Assembly (NCBI RefSeq): GCF_010731735.1
Contig: NZ_AP022588.1
Coordinates: 5,208,001-5,272,000 of the forward strand
Reading direction: 5' to 3'
From: Mycolicibacterium sediminis
GTDB lineage: Bacteria; Actinomycetota; Actinomycetes; Mycobacteriales; Mycobacteriaceae
Length of the DNA: 64,000 nucleotides
The notes beneath the pieces were generated by a model. The model did no database searches. It saw only the letters and a program-made list of their open reading frames with translations, and was not told where the DNA came from. Below, in pieces: positions 60,291 through 64,000 of this stretch (its first letter is position 1; each line of letters begins with the position of its first letter). The translations under genes and the position numbers were made by a program.

Positions 60291-60349
60291 GCGAGCAGTC
60301 GCGAACTCCCCTCGTACGCGACGATTCAGGAGAGTTCGCGTCTGCTCGC
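60291..60349. terminator. 59-bp hairpin repeat between convergent genes
   Basis: 18-bp arms (60291-60308 and 60332-60349) pair with one mismatch. The ends GCGAGC...GCTCGC and the internal GCGAACTCC are shared with the 60-bp repeat at 46363-46422. It lies between the ferredoxin and the convergent DUF1330 gene and is probably a bidirectional terminator. Confidence 0.65.
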
Positions 60350-60371
60350 CGGTAGGCCAGCGGCGGAGAAT

Positions 60372-60656
60372 CTAGAAGCCGGTGAGGATGGCGCCGTTGC
60401 AGTCGGCCGCCGCCTGGCGCAGCTTCAGCGCCTCCTGGTAGGCGTCGGACTGGTACCACTCCTTGGCCGCCTCGACGGACTCGAACTCCAAGAGCACGGT
60501 CTGCGTGCCGTGCCACTCCCCCTCGAGGGTCTCGACGACGGGACCGAACGCCAGCACGGTGGCGGTGGCCATCGTCTGACTGGCCAGCTTGGCGTACTCG
60601 CCCATGCCGGCCTGATCCTTGATGTCCTCGGTGATGATCACATATCCCTTGGCCAC
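60372..60656 (-). CDS. DUF1330 family protein
   Basis: A 94-residue small soluble protein of the DUF1330/dimeric alpha-beta-barrel fold (GYVIITEDIKDQAGMGEYAKLA; VVETLEGEWHGTQTVLLEFESVEAAKEWYQSDAYQEALKLRQ). The GTG at 60656 follows AAAGGAG. It is the last gene of the P450 (CYP-D)-ferredoxin operon, 16 bp after the ferredoxin. Members of the fold include small monooxygenases and isomerases, but its reaction is unknown. Confidence 0.88.
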   Translation of the reverse strand: MAKGYVIITEDIKDQAGMGEYAKLASQTMATATVLAFGPVVETLEGEWHGTQTVLLEFESVEAAKEWYQSDAYQEALKLRQAAADCNGAILTGF

Positions 60657-60672
60657 TGCATCTCCTTTGACG

Positions 60673-60864
60673 TCAACTGATTTCGCGGATGGCCCGTTCG
60701 GGGCAGTTCGCGATCGCCTCGCGGGCGGCGGGTTCCAGCTCGACCGGAACGTCACCGGGATCGGCGACTGCCCAACCGTCGTCACTCATGTCGAAGACCT
60801 CGGGGCACAGCGTCAGACACATGCCGTGCCCCGCGCACCGGTCCTCATCGACGAAAACCTTCAT
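60673..60864 (-). CDS. [3Fe-4S]-type ferredoxin, CxxHxxC
   Basis: A 63-residue single-cluster ferredoxin with ligands C-AG-H-GM-C near 10-16 and NCP near 55; the variable residue is His. The ATG at 60864 overlaps the stop of CYP-D (ATGA), so they are co-translated and almost certainly redox partners. Confidence 0.93.
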   Translation of the reverse strand: MKVFVDEDRCAGHGMCLTLCPEVFDMSDDGWAVADPGDVPVELEPAAREAIANCPERAIREIS

Positions 60865-62144
60865 CGCAGGTCGAACTCCAGGTGCAGCTCGGTGAGTCCG
60901 CGCAGGATGTAGGTCGGAATGTACTGGTAGCGGCGATCGCCGGCCGGCCCGTGCTCGTCCTCCGAGATGCGGATGTCCGTGGTGCGGTCGAGGATCCGCT
61001 CGAGACCCACCCTGGTCTCGGCGCGAGCCAGCGGCGCACCCGGGCAGCTGTGGATGCCGCGTCCGAAGGCCAGGTGCTGACGCGCGTTCTTGCGCTCGGG
61101 ATCGAAGTCGTCCGGATTCTCGAACCGGCGGGGATCGCGGTTGGCCGCACCGTTGATCACCATCACCGTGCACCCCGCGGGCAGCGCCTGCTCCCCCACG
61201 GTCGTCGGGACCCGGGACAGCCGGAAGTCGCCCTTGACGGGGCTCTCGATGCGAAGGCACTCCTCGATGAAGTTGGGCAGCAGGCTGCGATCCGCACGGA
61301 GCTGGGCCTGGACGTCGGGACGGTCGCCCAGCACCTTCAACGCGGTACTGAGCAGCCGCACCGTCGTCTCCTGGCCGGCGGAGAACACGTTCGTGGCCAC
61401 GCGCACCACGTCGGCGACCTCGGGCATCGTCCCGTCGGGGAACGCCGCCGTCGCCAGGCCGGTCAGGACGTCGTCGCGGGGTTCGGCCCGCCGCTCCTCG
61501 ACGTAGGTCGCGAAGATCTCGTACAGGTACTCCAGCGGCGTCTTGTTCATCGTCTTGTCGGCGTTGCCGACCGCGCTGCCATGAGTGCCGCGGGCGAGAC
61601 GGTCGAGGAGTTCGGCCCGGTCGTCCTCGGGCACGCCGAGCAGGTCGGCGATGATGCGCAGGGTGAACGGGGCGGCGAAGCCCTTGATGAACTCGCCCTT
61701 GCCGGGGGCGAGGTAGCCGTCGAGGATGTCGTCGGCCAGCTGCCACATGGCGTCCTCGTTCTCCTTGAGGCGCTTGGGGGTGATCAAGCGCATCAGGAGC
61801 GCGCGGTGGTTGGTGTGCGTCGGCGGGTCGAGCGTGGGCAGCTGATCGCTGAAGGGGATCTCGTCGCGGTGCTCGACGATGAGGTCGGTGATGTCCCCGT
61901 CCGCCAGACCGTCGAGCGGCACCGGGAAGCCGGGGAACGGTCCGGTCACCGAGATGCAGGACGAGAAGGTGTCGGAGTCGTTGTAGACGTCGACGGCCTC
62001 CTGCCAGCCGGTCACCATCGTCACGCCGTAGTGGTCCTCGCGACTCACCGGGCACTTGTCGCGCAGCGCCTCGTAGAACCGGTACGGGTCGTCGGTCAAC
62101 CGCCCGTCCCGGAAGAAGTCGACCGTGGTGAGGTCCTCCGTCAT
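60861..62144 (-). CDS. Cytochrome P450 (CYP-D of this window)
   Basis: A 427-residue P450. The I-helix is FSAGQETT, the ExxR EECLR and the haem signature FGRGIHSCPGA with Cys near 366. It is a close relative of CYP-A at 26412: both have DTFSSCI, RLKENED and the C-terminal RYQYIPTYILRGLTE / NFTYEPTFILRGLTE. It may resemble CYP150/CYP189-type mycobacterial P450s. The ATG at 62144 follows GAAGGAG. It leads an operon with its ferredoxin and DUF1330, with the shared operator 34 bp upstream. Confidence 0.92.
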   Translation of the reverse strand: MTEDLTTVDFFRDGRLTDDPYRFYEALRDKCPVSREDHYGVTMVTGWQEAVDVYNDSDTFSSCISVTGPFPGFPVPLDGLADGDITDLIVEHRDEIPFSDQLPTLDPPTHTNHRALLMRLITPKRLKENEDAMWQLADDILDGYLAPGKGEFIKGFAAPFTLRIIADLLGVPEDDRAELLDRLARGTHGSAVGNADKTMNKTPLEYLYEIFATYVEERRAEPRDDVLTGLATAAFPDGTMPEVADVVRVATNVFSAGQETTVRLLSTALKVLGDRPDVQAQLRADRSLLPNFIEECLRIESPVKGDFRLSRVPTTVGEQALPAGCTVMVINGAANRDPRRFENPDDFDPERKNARQHLAFGRGIHSCPGAPLARAETRVGLERILDRTTDIRISEDEHGPAGDRRYQYIPTYILRGLTELHLEFDLR

Positions 62145-62177
62145 GCGCTGCTCCTTCGGGAGACGATCTCGTCAGAC

Positions 62178-62192
62178 GAGAACGTAATTCTC
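62178..62192. promoter_or_regulatory. Shared operator before the CYP-D operon
   Basis: GAGAAC-GTA-ATTCTC, one position from a perfect 6-3-6 palindrome, 34 bp upstream of the ATG at 62144. Confidence 0.65.
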
Positions 62193-62243
62193 ATCTTTGC
62201 GTATCAGGTTTTCACACCGGCCAACCTCCGTCAACGACGGCGG

Positions 62244-62780
62244 TCAGTCATCGACGATGCCGAACGCGTTCACGGCCAGCGCCAGGAGGTGATACGCGCC
62301 GACGGTGAACACCAGATCCATCCGCTGTCGCTCGTCGAACGGCTCGCTCAGCGCTGCCCACGTCCACTCCGAGAGGGTGTCGTGGGTGTCGAGTTCGTCG
62401 GCGGCGGCCGCGACGAGCAGGTCCAGGTCACCCAGTGCGACGCCCCCGCCGGTTCGCACCGCCGCGATCTCGTCGTCCGTCAGTCCGGCGCGGCGCGCGA
62501 GTGGCACGTGGTGGTCCCAGAGGTAGTCGCAGCCGCGATGCACCGCGGCGCGCAGGATCAGGATCTCCCGCACCCGCGGCGACAGTGTCGAGTGCAACAG
62601 GAGATGGGCGTTGAAGTGCAGGTAGGCCCGCGTCAGCGACTCGTGCCGCAGCAGCGTCGAGAGCAGCGCACCGGCGTCGTCCGGGTTGGCGCGCTCGGCG
62701 GGCAGCAGCGGGCTCAGGGCGTCTGGCGTGCCGTCGTCCCACTCCTCGGGCCGCAGCGGCTCGATCCTCGGCTGCCTCAC
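62244..62780 (-). CDS. Carboxymuconolactone decarboxylase / AhpD-like family protein
   Basis: A 178-residue all-helical protein of the CMD/AhpD fold (HLLLHSTLSPRVREILILRAAVHRGCDYLWDHHVPLARRAGLTDDEI). The redox-active CxxC of AhpD is not complete (GCDYLWDHH has one Cys), so a peroxidase-type role is unlikely. The GTG at 62780 directly abuts the stop of the dioxygenase gene upstream. The function is unknown. Confidence 0.82.
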   Translation of the reverse strand: MRQPRIEPLRPEEWDDGTPDALSPLLPAERANPDDAGALLSTLLRHESLTRAYLHFNAHLLLHSTLSPRVREILILRAAVHRGCDYLWDHHVPLARRAGLTDDEIAAVRTGGGVALGDLDLLVAAAADELDTHDTLSEWTWAALSEPFDERQRMDLVFTVGAYHLLALAVNAFGIVDD

Positions 62781-63626
62781 CTACTGAATGGGCTCGTCGC
62801 CGAGGACCGTCGTGCGCAACATCTCGCGCGGCGAGTCGGGCGCGTACCGCGCTGCGCGGTGCAGGACGCCGTTGTTGTCCCAGATGACCGTGTCCCCCAC
62901 CGACCACCGGTGGCCGTAGACGAGCTCGGGCCGCGTCGCCTGGTCGAGCAGGTCCGCGAGTAGCGCCCGACCCTCGTCGGGGTCCATGCCCACGACGTGG
63001 TCGGCTGAGGCTCCCAGGACGAGCGACTTGCGACCGCTGCGGTGGGTCCACACCAGCGGATGTTCGTGGGTGGGCCGAGCACGCCACCGCGCCAACTCCT
63101 CCGGCGACGGGTCGGGCGTGACCCGACGTTGCGACGCCTCCAGCGAGTGCACGACCCGCAGTGCGCCGAAGCGCTCCCTCTCGGCGTCGGTGAACGCGTC
63201 GTAGGCGGCGTAGGAATTCGCGAACTCCGTTTCGCCACCGCTGGAGGCCACCTGCTTGGCGGACAGCACTGTGGCCTTCTGCGGGCACTCGTCCCGCAGC
63301 GGGGTGCAGCCGTCGATGTGCCAGTCGAAGGTGGCACGCAGGTAGGCGGCCGACGAGTTCTTGGACTTGTCGAGCGTCACCGGATAGATGCCGGCCACGG
63401 GATGATGGCCGTCCGAGGAGTGATCGATCTCGCCCAGCCGCCGGCAGAAGGCCACCTGCGCCTCCGGCTCGAGGGCGAGGCCGGGGAACACGAGGACTCC
63501 GTTGTCCTCCAGCGCGTCCAGGATGTCCGCACCCAGCGTGTCGTCGCTCGCGAGTCGGTCGGAGTCGACGCCGGTGACCTCGGCGCCCACCGACGCGGTG
63601 AGTTTGGTGATCGTCAATACGGTCAT
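62781..63626 (-). CDS. TauD/TfdA-family Fe(II)/2-oxoglutarate dioxygenase
   Basis: A 281-residue non-haem iron dioxygenase. The facial triad is His103 and Asp105 in FDWHIDGC and a distal His near 253 in GVLHRAARY; the 2-oxoglutarate-binding Arg follows in PREMLRTTV. It couples 2-oxoglutarate decarboxylation to hydroxylation of a substrate and fits the oxidative character of the cluster. The ATG is at 63626, 13 bp after the upstream gene's stop. Confidence 0.9.
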   Translation of the reverse strand: MTVLTITKLTASVGAEVTGVDSDRLASDDTLGADILDALEDNGVLVFPGLALEPEAQVAFCRRLGEIDHSSDGHHPVAGIYPVTLDKSKNSSAAYLRATFDWHIDGCTPLRDECPQKATVLSAKQVASSGGETEFANSYAAYDAFTDAERERFGALRVVHSLEASQRRVTPDPSPEELARWRARPTHEHPLVWTHRSGRKSLVLGASADHVVGMDPDEGRALLADLLDQATRPELVYGHRWSVGDTVIWDNNGVLHRAARYAPDSPREMLRTTVLGDEPIQ

Positions 63627-63639
63627 GTGCGAGCCTTTC

Positions 63640-63963
63640 TCAGGGCACCGGCGCGCTGACGCGGTCGATGACGGCGTCGGCGGAGTCGGCGGGCTTCTGC
63701 GTCCCGAAGACCTCGACGGCCATCGACACCAGGATCATCGAGTAGACGAGGTGCAGCAGGTTCAGCACGTCGTCGGGCAGTTCCTCGAGCGGGAACTTGT
63801 CGCAGTAGTCGATCGCCTCTTCGAACCGTGGCGTGAACGCATCGTAGAACTCCCGTATCACCGGCATCGGCGTCGACAGGCGCATCGCCCAGCGCTCGGG
63901 CTCGGTTGCCAGGCACCACTTCTCGGCGTACTGCTCGTACTCGGCGAACGAGCTGGGAAGCAT
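63640..63963 (-). CDS. Small hypothetical helical protein
   Basis: A 107-residue predicted soluble protein (MLPSSFAEYEQYAEKWCLAT at the N-terminus; LPDDVLNLLHLVYSMILVSMAVEVFG towards the C-terminus) with a long amphipathic or hydrophobic helix. No family is recognised. The ATG at 63963 has AAGG 8 bp upstream, better spaced than the GTG at 63969. It lies between a truncated upstream gene and the dioxygenase, in the same operon. Confidence 0.6.
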   Translation of the reverse strand: MLPSSFAEYEQYAEKWCLATEPERWAMRLSTPMPVIREFYDAFTPRFEEAIDYCDKFPLEELPDDVLNLLHLVYSMILVSMAVEVFGTQKPADSADAVIDRVSAPVP

Positions 63964-63965
63964 GG

Positions 63966-64000
63966 TCACACCTTCACCGCCTCGTGCTCGCGCCGGTAGT
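63966..64000 (-). CDS. 3' end of an upstream gene (partial)
   Basis: The last codons of a frame reading YRREHEAVKV then TGA at 63966-63968 enter from the right edge, and the stop lies 2 bp before the next ATG. It is too short to identify. Confidence 0.4.
   Translation of the reverse strand, partial: YRREHEAVKV

Noticed and set aside
18069..62192. Interpretation of the shared palindrome as a KstR or KstR2 site
   Set aside because: KstR sites have AAC-N2-GTT and KstR2 sites a CAAG/CTTG core; the spacing and arms here differ, and the typical KstR ring-degradation genes are absent.
60882..62963. 693-codon plus-strand open frame
   Set aside because: It is antisense to CYP-D and the AhpD-like gene and has no recognisable domain.
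1..64000. Mobile elements, CRISPR arrays, tRNA and rRNA genes
   Set aside because: No transposase or integrase motifs, no regularly spaced repeats and no cloverleaf-like sequence ending in a recognisable T-arm were seen; a covariance-model scan would be needed to exclude RNA genes fully.

Overview
The window is high-GC actinobacterial DNA and almost certainly comes from a mycobacterium, most likely a fast-growing environmental Mycolicibacterium-type species. The evidence is a giant type I fatty-acid synthase, a complete YrbE/Mce operon with Mce-associated membrane proteins, a mycofactocin-type short-chain dehydrogenase, single-cluster ferredoxins next to P450s, many GTG starts and frequent GTGA/ATGA gene overlaps. 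I see no tRNA, rRNA, transposase or CRISPR array.

Layout. (1) 1-5196: N-terminal 1732 codons of fas (minus strand, runs off the left edge), with two operator-like inverted repeats upstream. (2) 5.7-14.8 kb: housekeeping and accessory genes: an NAD-dependent epimerase, a four-gene PotABCD-type ABC importer, an MFS transporter, a ChaB-like protein, an LtrA-family membrane protein and an IspD cytidylyltransferase. (3) 14.8-25.6 kb: an operon of two Mce-associated proteins, a patatin and a degenerate IspD-like protein; an amidohydrolase/acyl-CoA synthetase operon; a divergent CoA-ligase/enoyl-CoA hydratase pair; cspA; an SDR/SnoaL pair; and a small MmpS-like secreted protein. (4) 25.6-29.4 kb: a TetR regulator divergent from a P450, then three small secreted proteins. 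(5) 29.5-39.1 kb: an eight-gene mce operon (yrbEA-yrbEB-mceA-F, minus strand). (6) 39.9-64 kb: a dense catabolic cluster with a class III CoA-transferase, an aldehyde dehydrogenase, SDRs, three more P450s, four ferredoxins, a paired acyl-CoA dehydrogenase, two amidohydrolases, a Rieske protein, a NuoF-like flavoprotein, a DUF35-thiolase fusion, alpha/beta hydrolases, two 3-hydroxyisobutyrate-dehydrogenase-like enzymes, a DUF1330 protein, an AhpD-like protein and a TauD-family dioxygenase.

The main discovery is a recurrent 15-bp palindrome, GAGAAY-N3-RTTCTC. It sits in the promoter regions of most catabolic operons from 18 kb to 62 kb, including two perfect copies, and overlaps predicted -10 or -35 elements at several. 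It is not evident in front of the mce operon, fas, the Pot operon or the 26.4-kb P450. This suggests one locally clustered regulon for uptake and stepwise breakdown of an unidentified hydrophobic compound: P450 hydroxylation with dedicated ferredoxins, oxidation by SDR/mycofactocin SDR/aldehyde dehydrogenase, CoA activation, acyl-CoA dehydrogenation and hydration, and a thiolase/aldolase-type C-C cleavage. The regulator is not identifiable from the window. Several proteins have lost conserved catalytic residues while sitting next to intact relatives (amidohydrolase pair, IspD pair), and three very short ORFs abut or overlap operon starts.

Functional calls come from motifs and family recognition by eye. 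No database search or alignment was run, and substrate assignments are not possible from the sequence alone.
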